A DNA stretch of 26,933 bases from Candidatus Enterousia avistercoris (GCA_017694255.1 JADINC010000030.1:1-26933); one strand, 5' to 3'. Shown: positions 1 to 8,381, numbered from the stretch's first letter. Numbers and translations: made by a program. Notes: generated by a model not told the origin, from the letters alone.

Positions 1-828
1 ACGTCTTACCTTGGCACCGAATTCACCCGCAATCAATTCGGCGGTATCGGCATCAATAGATTGATTTTGGGATACCATCATGCCCATTTCCATCAATTTT
101 TTGATAACGTTTCCAACCTTTTCTGCCATGGCGGCGGCCAAATCTTTGACCGTAATTGTATCGCCCAGGTTAACCACATGTTCAACCTTTTGCGGGGCGG
201 TAAATATGGCGCGTGCTTTTTCACGGAAACGTTTCAATGACGCTTCGGACCGCCGGCGATTTGCGCCACGCAGTCCAATTTCATCATCGTCATCATCGCC
301 ACCAATTACAATATCGTGCAGTGATATTTTTCCAGATTTTTTGAAATCTTTCTTTGCATTACCAAATTTAGATGGTCGCGACATGTTAATATCATCGTCA
401 TCGTCCCGATTTTGGCGACCACGTGGCGCCGAATTGGTGAATTGTTTTTTTTGCGGGGTTGTTTTTTCTGTATCCCCAGGTGCCACGTCCGGGGCCACTG
501 GTGTACTTTCGCGTGCAGCCAGTTGTTCTTTGACCTGTTCATATTCGCGATTTTCGCGTTCGATTTCCGCTGCGCGCGCTGCGCGTGCTGCTTCTTCGGC
601 GGCGGCACGTTGTTTGCGTTCTTCTTCGCGGGCACGGGCCGCGGCCAAAACCGCACGCAATTTATCATCCGCCGCATTATGCGATGCGGTTGGCGTGGTC
701 GGTTCTTCGCGCAATTCTTTGCTGCCGGGGGCAACAACACGACGCCGGCGTTCAACGAACACCGCATCGCCCTTTTTGCTGGCCACCTGATCGATTGTTA
801 CAGATTTTCCAAGTGTTAATGTCGCCAT
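1..828 (-). CDS. infB: Translation initiation factor IF-2, N-terminal 276 residues (partial)
   Basis: IF-2 is the GTPase that places initiator tRNA on the 30S subunit and promotes 50S joining in the cytoplasm. Only the N-terminal part is here; the frame is open across the left edge, so the GTP-binding domain lies outside. What is visible: an IF2-associated N-terminus (LTLGKSVTIDQVASKKG at residues 4-20, then an Arg-rich ERRRRVV), an Ala/Glu/Arg-rich helical stretch at about 55-105, acidic Asp runs near 140-180, and an IF2_N-type domain at about 200-276 (REKARAIF, then VKDLAAAM and VIKKLMEMGMM). The ATG at 826-828 follows a weak AGGG-type ribosome site. It lies 41 bases after the nusA stop on the same strand, so co-transcription is likely. 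The ylxR gene often found between nusA and infB is absent. Confidence 0.95.
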   Translation of the reverse strand, partial: MATLTLGKSVTIDQVASKKGDAVFVERRRRVVAPGSKELREEPTTPTASHNAADDKLRAVLAAARAREEERKQRAAAEEAARAARAAEIERENREYEQVKEQLAARESTPVAPDVAPGDTEKTTPQKKQFTNSAPRGRQNRDDDDDINMSRPSKFGNAKKDFKKSGKISLHDIVIGGDDDDDEIGLRGANRRRSEASLKRFREKARAIFTAPQKVEHVVNLGDTITVKDLAAAMAEKVGNVIKKLMEMGMMVSQNQSIDADTAELIAGEFGAKVRR

Positions 829-869
829 ATTTCAACCCTGATATAATTCAACCAATTTGTTTTATTTTT

Positions 870-2408
870 TTAGTCTTCGCCCTGGGTAATGCCGTATGCC
901 AGTTCGCGTGCCTTCATAATAACGCGCCCCGCCAGACGTGGACTCATAGTATCTTCGCCAACAATTTCGACCAATTCATCAGTTGATAAATCTGCCAAGT
1001 CATTTAACGATTTGATTCCTGCATCGCCCAATTTCATTATAACCGGACGTTTTATAAAGTCAAAGTTCAATAAATCATCCGTCATACCCAGTTTGTGGCC
1101 TGCATCTTTGTATTCTTGTTCTTGGCGTTCCAGGTATGTCCGTGCACGATTTTGTAATTCCGTGGCCAGTTCTGCATTGAATCCCTGGATGCTTTCCAGT
1201 TCGCTGATATCAACAAATGCGATTTCTTCGATTGTGCGGAATCCTTCGGTAATTAACAGGTGCGCCAACATTTCATCCACATCCAGACCGCGTATGAACA
1301 AGTCTGTTTTTTCTTTAACTTCTTTGGCGCGGCGTTCTTGTTCTTCGGCTTCGTTCATAACATCGATATTCCATCCGGTTAATTGTGATGCCAGACGTAC
1401 GTTTTGTCCACGGCGCCCAATTGCCAATGATTGTTGATCTTCATTAACGACAACCGCCGCACTGCGCGTATCTTCGTCAACGATAATTTTTGCGACCTTG
1501 GCCGGCTGCATCGCGTTAACGATAAATACCGCCGGATCTTCGGAATACAAAATAACATCGATTTTTTCGCCGTTGCATTCGTTAATAACAGGCTGGATAC
1601 GTGTGCCTTTGATACCAACGGTCATGCCAACCGCATCAATAGATGGATCTTGGGTTTCGACGGCAATTTTCGCATGACTGCCAGGGGCACGTGCAACAGA
1701 TTTAATTTTTATAACGCCTTCATAGATTTCTGGAACTTCTTGGACAAACAGTTTTTCCATGAACATCGGGTGCGTGCGGGTCAAGAATATTTGCGGCCCA
1801 GAATTTGAACGCGAAACATCCATAATTAATGCACGAACACGGTCGCCAACCGCCAAACGTTCGCCCGGTATCAGTTCTGTACCCTTGATATACCCTTCGG
1901 CTTTGCCGTTAATATCAACGAACACATTGCCAAATTCGATACGCTTTACAACGCCACTGACAATATCGCCAATATTATCTTTGAATTCTTCGTACTGGCG
2001 TCCTTTTTCTGCATCACGAACGCGCGCAGTCATGATTTGGCGTGCGGTTTGGAATGCCATACGTCCAAATTCTGGTTCTGGCAATGCGTCTTCGACCACG
2101 TCGCCAACATGTGGATTTGGTGCGTATTTTTTTGCTGCATCCACTGTTAACATTGTATTTGCGTCATATTCGTCGCCCTTGGCCGCGGGGGATTCTATAA
2201 CTTCGAATAATCGTTTTACATGAATAGAACCATTTTTGCGGTCAATTTCTGCGGTTATATTAAATTCTTCGCCGTATTTATGCTTTGCGATTTTTGCGAT
2301 TGCCGCCTCTAGCGATTCAATAACGATTTCACGGTCGATTTGCTTTTCCTGGGCCAGTGAATCAATAGCCAGCAATAAATCTTGACGTGGCATGGATACA
2401 AAAGACAT
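870..2408 (-). CDS. nusA: Transcription termination/antitermination factor NusA
   Basis: NusA binds RNA polymerase and nascent RNA, and modulates pausing, hairpin-dependent termination and rRNA antitermination. The 512-residue protein has the family layout: N-terminal RNAP-binding domain (about 1-130), S1 domain (about 140-205, with GDIVSGVVKRIEFGNVFVD), KH1 (VGIKGTRIQPV near 265), KH2 (IGRRGQNVRLASQLTGW near 335) and two C-terminal helix-hairpin-helix (AR2-like) repeats with the usual acidic ends. The ATG at 2406-2408 is chosen because AAAGGAGA lies six bases upstream on the minus strand; the internal Met at residue 6 has no such site. A sigma70-like promoter and a strong hairpin precede it. 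rimP, usually upstream of nusA, is not here: the upstream neighbour is the divergent lptF. Confidence 0.97.
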   Translation of the reverse strand: MSFVSMPRQDLLLAIDSLAQEKQIDREIVIESLEAAIAKIAKHKYGEEFNITAEIDRKNGSIHVKRLFEVIESPAAKGDEYDANTMLTVDAAKKYAPNPHVGDVVEDALPEPEFGRMAFQTARQIMTARVRDAEKGRQYEEFKDNIGDIVSGVVKRIEFGNVFVDINGKAEGYIKGTELIPGERLAVGDRVRALIMDVSRSNSGPQIFLTRTHPMFMEKLFVQEVPEIYEGVIKIKSVARAPGSHAKIAVETQDPSIDAVGMTVGIKGTRIQPVINECNGEKIDVILYSEDPAVFIVNAMQPAKVAKIIVDEDTRSAAVVVNEDQQSLAIGRRGQNVRLASQLTGWNIDVMNEAEEQERRAKEVKEKTDLFIRGLDVDEMLAHLLITEGFRTIEEIAFVDISELESIQGFNAELATELQNRARTYLERQEQEYKDAGHKLGMTDDLLNFDFIKRPVIMKLGDAGIKSLNDLADLSTDELVEIVGEDTMSPRLAGRVIMKARELAYGITQGED

Positions 2409-2450
2409 ACCTTTCTCCTTTGGGTATAGTTTTTATGTCGTCTTTATCGA

Positions 2451-2478
2451 AAGAGCGGGGTTTTTCAACCCCGCTCTT
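2451..2478 (-). promoter_or_regulatory. Strong hairpin in the nusA mRNA leader (attenuator-like)
   Basis: A perfect 10-bp GC-rich stem (2451-2460 with 2469-2478) closes an 8-base loop in the predicted 5' leader of nusA. On the nusA strand it is followed by only three U residues, so it is a weak or conditional terminator at best. An adjacent AT-rich perfect inverted repeat (2477-2494, CTTAAAAA with TTTTTAAG) shares bases with the stem and could form an alternative fold. No gene reads into it from the other side, so it is not a simple end-of-gene terminator. Regulation by NusA itself is an inference. Confidence 0.55.
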
Positions 2479-2504
2479 AAAAAAACTTTTTAAGAACAGT
2501 GATA

Positions 2505-2532
2505 ATTATAACCACGATTCGCGTAAATGCAA
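2505..2532 (-). promoter_or_regulatory. nusA-infB promoter (TTGCAT, 16, TATAAT)
   Basis: On the minus strand a TTGCAT -35 (2527-2532) and a perfect TATAAT -10 (2505-2510) are separated by 16 bases. The predicted start is near 2498, giving a leader of about 90 bases that contains the 2451-2478 hairpin and ends in the AAAGGAGA ribosome site. Prediction from sequence only. Confidence 0.75.
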
Positions 2533-2582
2533 GAAAAATCTGAAAAATTTGCATTTTTATGTTTGATATTTGTTAAATATAT

Positions 2583-2611
2583 TTGACGGGGTATATTTTG
2601 GGCTTTATACT
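2583..2611 (+). promoter_or_regulatory. lptF operon promoter (TTGACG, 17, TATACT), predicted leaderless
   Basis: TTGACG (2583-2588) and TATACT (2606-2611) are separated by exactly 17 bases, an excellent sigma70-type promoter. The lptF ATG at 2619 comes 7 bases after the -10, so the predicted transcription start falls on or next to the A of the start codon. The TTG inside the -35 could be mistaken for an upstream start codon of lptF. Confidence 0.7.
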
Positions 2612-2618
2612 GCGAAAT

Positions 2619-3677
2619 ATGAAAATATTGAACCGGTATTTTTCGCGTCAACTGGTCGCGATTTTTATAATGCTGTTATTAGTGCTGACGGGGTTGGCAT
2701 GGATGTTGCAGATTATGTCCATGATGAAACTGTTGCTGAATTACGGCATTGAATTAACCAGTTTCTTTGGTTTGACCATTTTGATGGTTCCGTTTATTAT
2801 TTCTATTATTATACCGTTTGTTGGTTTTATTGCGGTTATATTTGTTTATAATAAATTAATTTCAGACAATGAAATAACTGTTATAGCGGCATCTGGTCTG
2901 GCACCTGGGCAGATTGCGCGCCCGGCATTAATACTGGCCACTGTGTTAACTGTTTTGCACCTGGTGTTAAATTTATGGATTGTCCCGATAACCCAGTCGA
3001 ATTTTTACAGTACGCAATGGAATTTGCGATATGGTCTGGCGCATATGAAATTGCAAGAATCTGCGTTCACACAACTGGCGGATGGTCTGGTTGTGTACGT
3101 GGATAAAGTGTCTGGCCATGATTTATCCCAGGTTATGTTATCTGATATGCGGGACGAAACAACACCGATAACAATTTTCGCAGAAAAAGGAAAACTGGTT
3201 TCGACGGCGCGCGGGTTGTCTATTGTTATGACGAACGGTTCGTTGCAAACGCACGGCAACACAATGACAACAGGCACATTTGACAGTTTTGATATGGATT
3301 TAAACGTTGCCGACAAAGAAGGTGAATCGTCTTTTCGTGTTCGGCGAATTCCAACATCGACATTGGTAAAATCTGTATTAGATTCACCATCGGAAAAGCA
3401 ACATAAAATGGTGTTGTCTGAATTGGCGACGCGATTTTTGGGGCCGATTATGAATCTGGTATTGGCGGCATTGTGTGCGGTTATTTTGTTGCGTACATCG
3501 CTGTTGCGCCGCCGTGCCAGTTTTGCCCCTGCAATGGCGGTTGCGGCAATGGCGGTTGCGATGGCGGCGTTTATGTCAATGTCGAATATGTTAGACAGTT
3601 TAACTGATTTCTTGTTATTGGCACTGGGGGTATTTGTGGTACTGGGCGGGATATTATTTGCGTTATTTAAAAAATGA
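2619..3677 (+). CDS. lptF: LPS export permease, LptF/LptG family
   Basis: Inner-membrane subunit of the LptB2FG ABC transporter, which extracts lipopolysaccharide and passes it to LptC and the periplasmic bridge. The 352-residue protein shows the family layout: a first transmembrane helix after MKILNRYFSRQ, two more helices by about residue 110, the DNEITVIAASG cytoplasmic coupling segment, a periplasmic beta-jellyroll domain (about 125-260) and three C-terminal helices with an RRR loop. The start is the ATG at 2619, matching the usual MKxLxRY N-terminus; an in-frame TTG at 2583 is rejected because it lies in the promoter. It overlaps lptD by ATGA. Only one permease gene is present where lptF and lptG are usually adjacent, so assignment to LptF rather than LptG rests on position and general likeness. 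Confidence 0.88.
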   Translation: MKILNRYFSRQLVAIFIMLLLVLTGLAWMLQIMSMMKLLLNYGIELTSFFGLTILMVPFIISIIIPFVGFIAVIFVYNKLISDNEITVIAASGLAPGQIARPALILATVLTVLHLVLNLWIVPITQSNFYSTQWNLRYGLAHMKLQESAFTQLADGLVVYVDKVSGHDLSQVMLSDMRDETTPITIFAEKGKLVSTARGLSIVMTNGSLQTHGNTMTTGTFDSFDMDLNVADKEGESSFRVRRIPTSTLVKSVLDSPSEKQHKMVLSELATRFLGPIMNLVLAALCAVILLRTSLLRRRASFAPAMAVAAMAVAMAAFMSMSNMLDSLTDFLLLALGVFVVLGGILFALFKK

Positions 3678-5686
3678 AAAAGCGGGTTGCATTTTTATTA
3701 TCTGTTTTAATCCCCGGTTTGGCCAGGGCGGCGTCTGTTGACATCGAAACGCCAAAAACGATTACTGCGGACAAAATTGAATATGATGTACAATCAGAAA
3801 CAATAAAAACCAGTGGTAATACCGAAATAGTTAATGAATCGGGCCAGCGCATGACCCTGACGGATTCATACCTGTCAAAGAATGGCGACAGTTTATCTGG
3901 GGATGACATAAAACTGTGGCTGGGGGATCATGTATATGTAGAATCTGATAATATTACCCGTCGCGGTGTTGAAACAGTGGCGTACAATGCGACATTTACC
4001 GCGTGTGATAATTGCGACGCGTTTGGTGATGCGTGGAAAATAACAACGCAAAAAATCGTCCACGATATGGACAGTCGCATGTTGCGATTTTATAACCCAG
4101 TGTTGCGAACATATGATATACCTGTGTTTTGGTTGCCTTTCTTTGAAATGCCAGACCCGGGGGTTAAGCATAAAACTGGTTTTCTAATGCCAGATTTTGG
4201 TTCGACTAATAATATGGGTACGCAAATTAACCTGCCGCTGTATATTGCGTTTTCCGATACGCATGATATGACGTTCACCACATCATACCTGACCCAGGAA
4301 AATCCGCTGTTCCAGATAGAACATCGGTTAAATCTGGATCATTCCCAGTATCGGACACATGGTGCATATACGCATAATCGCGATGGCGAAGATCGTTGGT
4401 ACATATTTAACAATGATGTAATAGAACTGGGTGAATATGCGCGCGCAACGGTATTCTTGGAACGTGCATCAGATAAAACATTTTTACAAAAATACGGATT
4501 TTACGGGGACCAGCCATATTTAGATTCTGGCGCAACGTTGGAATTATTCGGGCAATCTGGTTATGTTGTTGCCGACGCGCATATATTCCAAGAATTGCGC
4601 AGTACGGCGGGACATTATTCATCGCCATCGGGCAATATTTTGCCGAACGTTCGCGCAACATATCAAACCGCGCCATTATTCAAAGAAACATATTTAGAAT
4701 TTGATGCAGACGTTCTGGGGATATCTGGGGACGGCACATCGTCCCAGCGCTTGATTGGTGATGCGCGTATTGTTTCGCCATGGACGCTGTGGTGGGGAAA
4801 CAGAATTACCGCCAGTTTATCAGCCAGGTACGACGTCTATAATTTTCATAACACAGAAATGGTCGATTTTTCTGAATTTTCTGGGGTACGCGACAGATTT
4901 TTACCCAGTGGATATCTGGAATGGTCATTGCCATTGTTTCGGCCAACTGATACATGGACCCAAATCATAGAGCCAAAGGCGCGATTGACTATTATGCAGC
5001 ATACCGATGAATACCAATTCGGTTTGAACAATGATTCGGCCGGTGCATTATTGTCTGATGCGACACTATTTTCGGACAATCGTTTTTCCGGGCTGGATTT
5101 ATGGGAAAACGGTTCGTATGCGGATTATGGTGTACGATATGCCGCGTTCAACCAAGACGGCCATATGTTCGAACTGTTTATTGGGCAAACATACGATTTC
5201 AAAGACATGGACACAACGGATCCAAACAGTGGCTTTAAAAATGGCGCATCGGATTATGTTGGTCGTCTGGAATATAATAATACAAAATGGATTGATTTAA
5301 ACACGCGGTTCAGATTATCCCAAGAAGACCTGTCCATGCGTCATATTGAAACATCGGCAATAATTGGGACATCAAAAAACTATATTGATGTTGGCCATAT
5401 TTGGTCCCGCCAGTTCATAGATGCATATACCACGGGCGACGATATAAATGAATTAATGGCGGGGATTGGTATCCAATTGACGGATCGGTGGTCGATGCGC
5501 TTTAATGCCATATACAATATGACATATGGACGGTTCCAGCGTCATACAGGTGGAATATTCTATACGCATCCGTGTTATTATCTGTCGGTGGAATACCGTC
5601 GTGATAACGCGATAAAAGAAGACTATGTCGGAACAACAACGTTCCAATTCCGTTTCGGGATGAGCATAAACGGCCAACAATACTAA
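3674..5686 (+). CDS. lptD: LPS-assembly outer membrane protein LptD
   Basis: LptD with lipoprotein LptE forms the outer-membrane translocon that inserts LPS into the outer leaflet. The 670-residue protein has a signal peptide (MKKRVAFLLSVLIPGLARA, cleavage after ARA), an OstA/LptA-like N-terminal domain (about 25-150, starting ITADKIEYDVQSETI), then a long C-terminal beta-barrel rich in alternating aromatic strands and ending in FQFRFGMSINGQQY. The segment FWLPFFEMPDPGVKHKTGFL near 150-170 is typical of the family. A CxxC pair (ACDNC, about 112-116) and one Cys near the C-terminus (THPCYY) are visible; this is fewer and differently placed than in E. coli LptD, so the disulfide pattern may differ. 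The start codon overlaps the lptF stop (ATGA), showing translational coupling. Confidence 0.95.
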   Translation: MKKRVAFLLSVLIPGLARAASVDIETPKTITADKIEYDVQSETIKTSGNTEIVNESGQRMTLTDSYLSKNGDSLSGDDIKLWLGDHVYVESDNITRRGVETVAYNATFTACDNCDAFGDAWKITTQKIVHDMDSRMLRFYNPVLRTYDIPVFWLPFFEMPDPGVKHKTGFLMPDFGSTNNMGTQINLPLYIAFSDTHDMTFTTSYLTQENPLFQIEHRLNLDHSQYRTHGAYTHNRDGEDRWYIFNNDVIELGEYARATVFLERASDKTFLQKYGFYGDQPYLDSGATLELFGQSGYVVADAHIFQELRSTAGHYSSPSGNILPNVRATYQTAPLFKETYLEFDADVLGISGDGTSSQRLIGDARIVSPWTLWWGNRITASLSARYDVYNFHNTEMVDFSEFSGVRDRFLPSGYLEWSLPLFRPTDTWTQIIEPKARLTIMQHTDEYQFGLNNDSAGALLSDATLFSDNRFSGLDLWENGSYADYGVRYAAFNQDGHMFELFIGQTYDFKDMDTTDPNSGFKNGASDYVGRLEYNNTKWIDLNTRFRLSQEDLSMRHIETSAIIGTSKNYIDVGHIWSRQFIDAYTTGDDINELMAGIGIQLTDRWSMRFNAIYNMTYGRFQRHTGGIFYTHPCYYLSVEYRRDNAIKEDYVGTTTFQFRFGMSINGQQY

Positions 5687-5710
5687 AATTTATCCAAAGG
5701 AAGACAGAAT

Positions 5711-6535
5711 ATGAAAAAAATCGGGTTATTTGCAATTATTTATTTAGCATTGATGCCAGTGGCGTTTGGTGCCAGTGTTGTTGCATCTGTGAACGGAAAG
5801 CCAATTACCGATGCTGATATAACTGCACGCACAACCTTGATGAATAAACAGGGAAAAACATCTACTGATAACAGGCGCCATGCGTTGCAAAATATAATTG
5901 ACGACAGTGTCAAATTGGCGTACGCGGCAAATTTTAACGCTGTGCCCGATGACAGGGTTGTCGAAGAAGAATTGAAAAAAATGAATCTGGGCGATTTATC
6001 GGCCACCGAACGCGCAATGGCGACCGATGCATTGCGTGCAGAAATCGCATGGCAAATAATTGTGGCACGAACAATTTTACCAACTGTGGATATTACTGAA
6101 TCTGATATACGCGCCATGCGCACAGAAATTGCAACAGACCAAGGGCTGCCCATTGAAATGACGATTGTGCGATTAATTGATATTCCTGCTGATGTTGCAG
6201 CAAAATTAACCAAACCGACCAGCTGTGATGACGCCATGGACATGGCGCGTCGCCTGGGTGGGGCGCCACAAAAGTTTACAGCGATTCAGTACGAACTGGC
6301 CACAGATATTCGCGAACGTGTGGTAAATTTGCCACTTTTGACATGGTCGCCCGTGGTTGACCGTTCTGTATTATTGGTGTGCGATACGAAAAAGACCGAT
6401 GAATACGGCAAATTAGACGAAGTTATCGAACAAAACGCTAAATTTAAGCAAGCAATGTTTATCGCGGATCAACAATTAAAACAACTGCGTCGCAAGGCGG
6501 TTGTTGTAATAAATGACGACAGATATAAATTATGA
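5711..6535 (+). CDS. SurA-like periplasmic chaperone with degenerate PPIase region
   Basis: Probable periplasmic chaperone for outer-membrane proteins such as LptD, which is encoded just upstream. The 274-residue product has a signal peptide (cleavage near AFGA-SVV) and a SurA_N-type start (SVVASVNGKPITDADITART), followed by a helical chaperone region to about residue 150. The remaining part has the rough pattern of a parvulin domain but no recognisable active-site signature, and the length is far below the roughly 430 residues of classical SurA. I read it as a chaperone-only SurA with at most one degenerate isomerase domain. AAAGGAAG lies before the ATG. The gene follows lptD by 24 bases and overlaps rlmN by ATGA. 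The family is fairly sure; loss of isomerase activity is inferred. Confidence 0.8.
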   Translation: MKKIGLFAIIYLALMPVAFGASVVASVNGKPITDADITARTTLMNKQGKTSTDNRRHALQNIIDDSVKLAYAANFNAVPDDRVVEEELKKMNLGDLSATERAMATDALRAEIAWQIIVARTILPTVDITESDIRAMRTEIATDQGLPIEMTIVRLIDIPADVAAKLTKPTSCDDAMDMARRLGGAPQKFTAIQYELATDIRERVVNLPLLTWSPVVDRSVLLVCDTKKTDEYGKLDEVIEQNAKFKQAMFIADQQLKQLRRKAVVVINDDRYKL

Positions 6536-7632
6536 AAAAAATCCTGTTTAATTTGACTGATGCAGAACTGGCCCAGTTTGTTGAAAACATGGGATTGCCC
6601 CGTTTTCGTGCAAAGCAAATTCGTGAATGGTTAAATCGTGGGGCACCTGATTTTTCGGTGATGAAAAATCTGCCGGAAAAATTGCGTGATGATTTAAATG
6701 TGGCGGCACAAACACTGCCACTGCGGGTGGTAAAAAAACTAGAATCGTCTGATGGCCAAACAACCAAATTTTTGTTGGGACTGGGGGATGGTGAACAAAT
6801 AGAATGTGTTTTGATGCGCACCAGTTATGGCAACAGCGTATGTGTCAGTTCCCAGGCTGGGTGCGCCATGGGGTGCAAATTCTGTGCCAGTACTCTGTTG
6901 GGATTAAAGCGCAATTTAACAGTAAATGAAATCTATGCGCAAATTCTGGTCGCCCAGTGGGAATTGCGCACAGACAGATTTTCCGACAAACCGATTCGAC
7001 CAAACGGCGATGCCAATAATGGCGATGTATCGCATATTGTCGTTATGGGCACGGGCGAACCGCTGCAAAATACCGAAAATGTTATCGGTTTTATTGAACG
7101 CGCAAATTCAGACATGGGCATCGGGTGGCGCAAGATTACAGTATCGACATGTGGAATTGTGCCTGGAATTCGCGAACTGACCCAGTGGGGGCGACCAATT
7201 AACCTGGCGATTTCGTTGCATGCGCCAACAGACGCACTGCGCAGTCAAATTATGCCGATAAATAATAAATATAAAATAAATGAAGTGCTGGATGCGGCGT
7301 TTGAATTTTCTGGGCTGCATAACCGGCAATTGATGATTGAATATATACTGTTGGCGGTGCGTGGCGAAAATAACGAACCAGAATTATTAAACTGTACGCC
7401 TGAATATGCGGAAAAATTATCTGAACTGTTGCGTGGCAAAAATTGTATGGTGAATTTGATTCCATGGAATGCGGTGGATGAACGCGATTTTGTATCGCCA
7501 TCTGGTAATGCGGTACATCGATTCCAGGATATTTTGATTAAAAACGGCATACATACCCGCATACGGCGCGAACGCGGCAACGATATTGGCAGTGCATGTG
7601 GTCAATTGCGTCTGAAACACACCCAGGATTAA
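6532..7632 (+). CDS. rlmN: Dual-specificity 23S rRNA/tRNA adenine-C2 methyltransferase RlmN
   Basis: Radical-SAM enzyme that methylates C2 of adenosine 2503 in 23S rRNA and A37 in some tRNAs in the cytoplasm. The 366-residue length is normal. The radical SAM cluster motif CxxxCxxC is at Cys111, Cys115 and Cys118 (GCAMGCKFC). The MGTGEP segment at about 172-177 fits the SAM-binding glycine motif. The C-terminal GSACGQLR supplies the second catalytic cysteine at about 356, equivalent to Cys355 of E. coli RlmN. The N-terminal helical domain (FRAKQIREWL) is also typical. It starts inside the surA-like stop (ATGA overlap), so it is translated with the LPS-assembly operon, a placement unlike the usual surA-pdxA-rsmA order. 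Confidence 0.96.
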   Translation: MKKILFNLTDAELAQFVENMGLPRFRAKQIREWLNRGAPDFSVMKNLPEKLRDDLNVAAQTLPLRVVKKLESSDGQTTKFLLGLGDGEQIECVLMRTSYGNSVCVSSQAGCAMGCKFCASTLLGLKRNLTVNEIYAQILVAQWELRTDRFSDKPIRPNGDANNGDVSHIVVMGTGEPLQNTENVIGFIERANSDMGIGWRKITVSTCGIVPGIRELTQWGRPINLAISLHAPTDALRSQIMPINNKYKINEVLDAAFEFSGLHNRQLMIEYILLAVRGENNEPELLNCTPEYAEKLSELLRGKNCMVNLIPWNAVDERDFVSPSGNAVHRFQDILIKNGIHTRIRRERGNDIGSACGQLRLKHTQD

Positions 7633-7637
7633 CATAC

Positions 7638-8354
7638 ATGAAATTAAAATATATAACTGTTGGCGGAATATCTGATTTAACCAAAATGGATGACATTATA
7701 AAGATTTTGCGTGCGGCGCCGAATGCAGAACTTGCCCTGGATGCGCATCCTGATGATATAAAAATGGGAACTGCCCGTCGTGTGTGGTTTGAAAACATAC
7801 TGCGTACTGTTAAAAACATGTCGCGTAATTTGCATTTGGTAGTACGTGTTAACGGACAATGGGCCGAAAAGTTTTGTTGCGGTAATATTCCATATGATTT
7901 GATTGAATATTTTTATTTAATGCGCAAAACGGGGCTGCCAGTTATAAAGCGTTGGCAAATTAATATTGCTGATAACCACCCTGGGGTATTTCAATCTGGC
8001 AATGTTGCAAAGTTATTAAAGAACTATCAAAATTATGAATTTATATTTCAATACAGTCCCAAAGAATATCGTCGCATACATCGCTTAGATGAAACAGGTG
8101 CCAAATTTTCAGTAATTTATAATATTAATAATACGTTGTTGCCCCCGATGTTTGATAATCATCCCCAGGGATACGCAGGCAATATATCCCCAGAAAATGT
8201 ATCTGAACGCATTGCGCGTATTGCCTTGTACGCCAACCAGCGACGTGATATATGGATTAGTGCTGAAAAAAAATTAAAAAATCCAATTACATCAGAATTT
8301 GATATCGCGCGGGCATTAAAATATATTAAAAACGCGAATGCGGCAATGCGATAA
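7638..8354 (+). CDS. Uncharacterised cytoplasmic protein, possible TIM-barrel fold
   Basis: Not recognised. The 238-residue product has no signal peptide or membrane segment. It alternates short hydrophobic strands with amphipathic helices (KLKYITVGG, AELALDAHP, LHLVVRV, WQINIAD, YEFIFQYS, FSVIYNIN), which suggests a (beta/alpha)-barrel. A late GYAGNISPENVSERIARIA segment is reminiscent of the phosphate-binding loop and helix of phosphoribosylanthranilate-isomerase-like barrels, but no catalytic residues can be assigned and no trp genes are nearby. Start: the ATG at 7638, five bases after the rlmN stop with AGGA nine bases upstream; an upstream in-frame ATG at 7596 lies inside rlmN and is less likely. 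It is the last gene of the lptF operon and is followed directly by a terminator. Confidence 0.75.
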   Translation: MKLKYITVGGISDLTKMDDIIKILRAAPNAELALDAHPDDIKMGTARRVWFENILRTVKNMSRNLHLVVRVNGQWAEKFCCGNIPYDLIEYFYLMRKTGLPVIKRWQINIADNHPGVFQSGNVAKLLKNYQNYEFIFQYSPKEYRRIHRLDETGAKFSVIYNINNTLLPPMFDNHPQGYAGNISPENVSERIARIALYANQRRDIWISAEKKLKNPITSEFDIARALKYIKNANAAMR

Positions 8355-8356
8355 AT

Positions 8357-8378
8357 AAAACCCGCATTTGCGGGTTTT
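8357..8378. terminator. Two-way rho-independent terminator
   Basis: AAAACCCGC (8357-8365) pairs with GCGGGTTTT (8370-8378) across the loop ATTT. It is T-rich downstream on the plus strand (TTTTGTTTT) and T-rich on the minus strand too. It separates the convergent lptF operon and the OmpA-type lipoprotein gene, starting 3 bases after one stop and ending 4 bases before the other. Confidence 0.9.
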
Positions 8379-8381
8379 GTT

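Noticed and set aside
80..790. 236-residue plus-strand open frame
   Set aside because: It is the antisense shadow of infB; the minus-strand frame gives a recognisable IF-2 N-terminus and this one is low-complexity Ser/Arg-rich.
889..2223. Several plus-strand frames of 125-182 residues
   Set aside because: All are antisense to nusA, with compositions typical of shadow frames.
2451..2478. Ordinary end-of-gene terminator
   Set aside because: No gene ends toward it on either strand; it lies in the predicted nusA leader and has a poor U-run.
2583..2618. TTG start for lptF adding 12 residues
   Set aside because: The TTG is part of the -35 hexamer, and the ATG at 2619 gives the standard family N-terminus.
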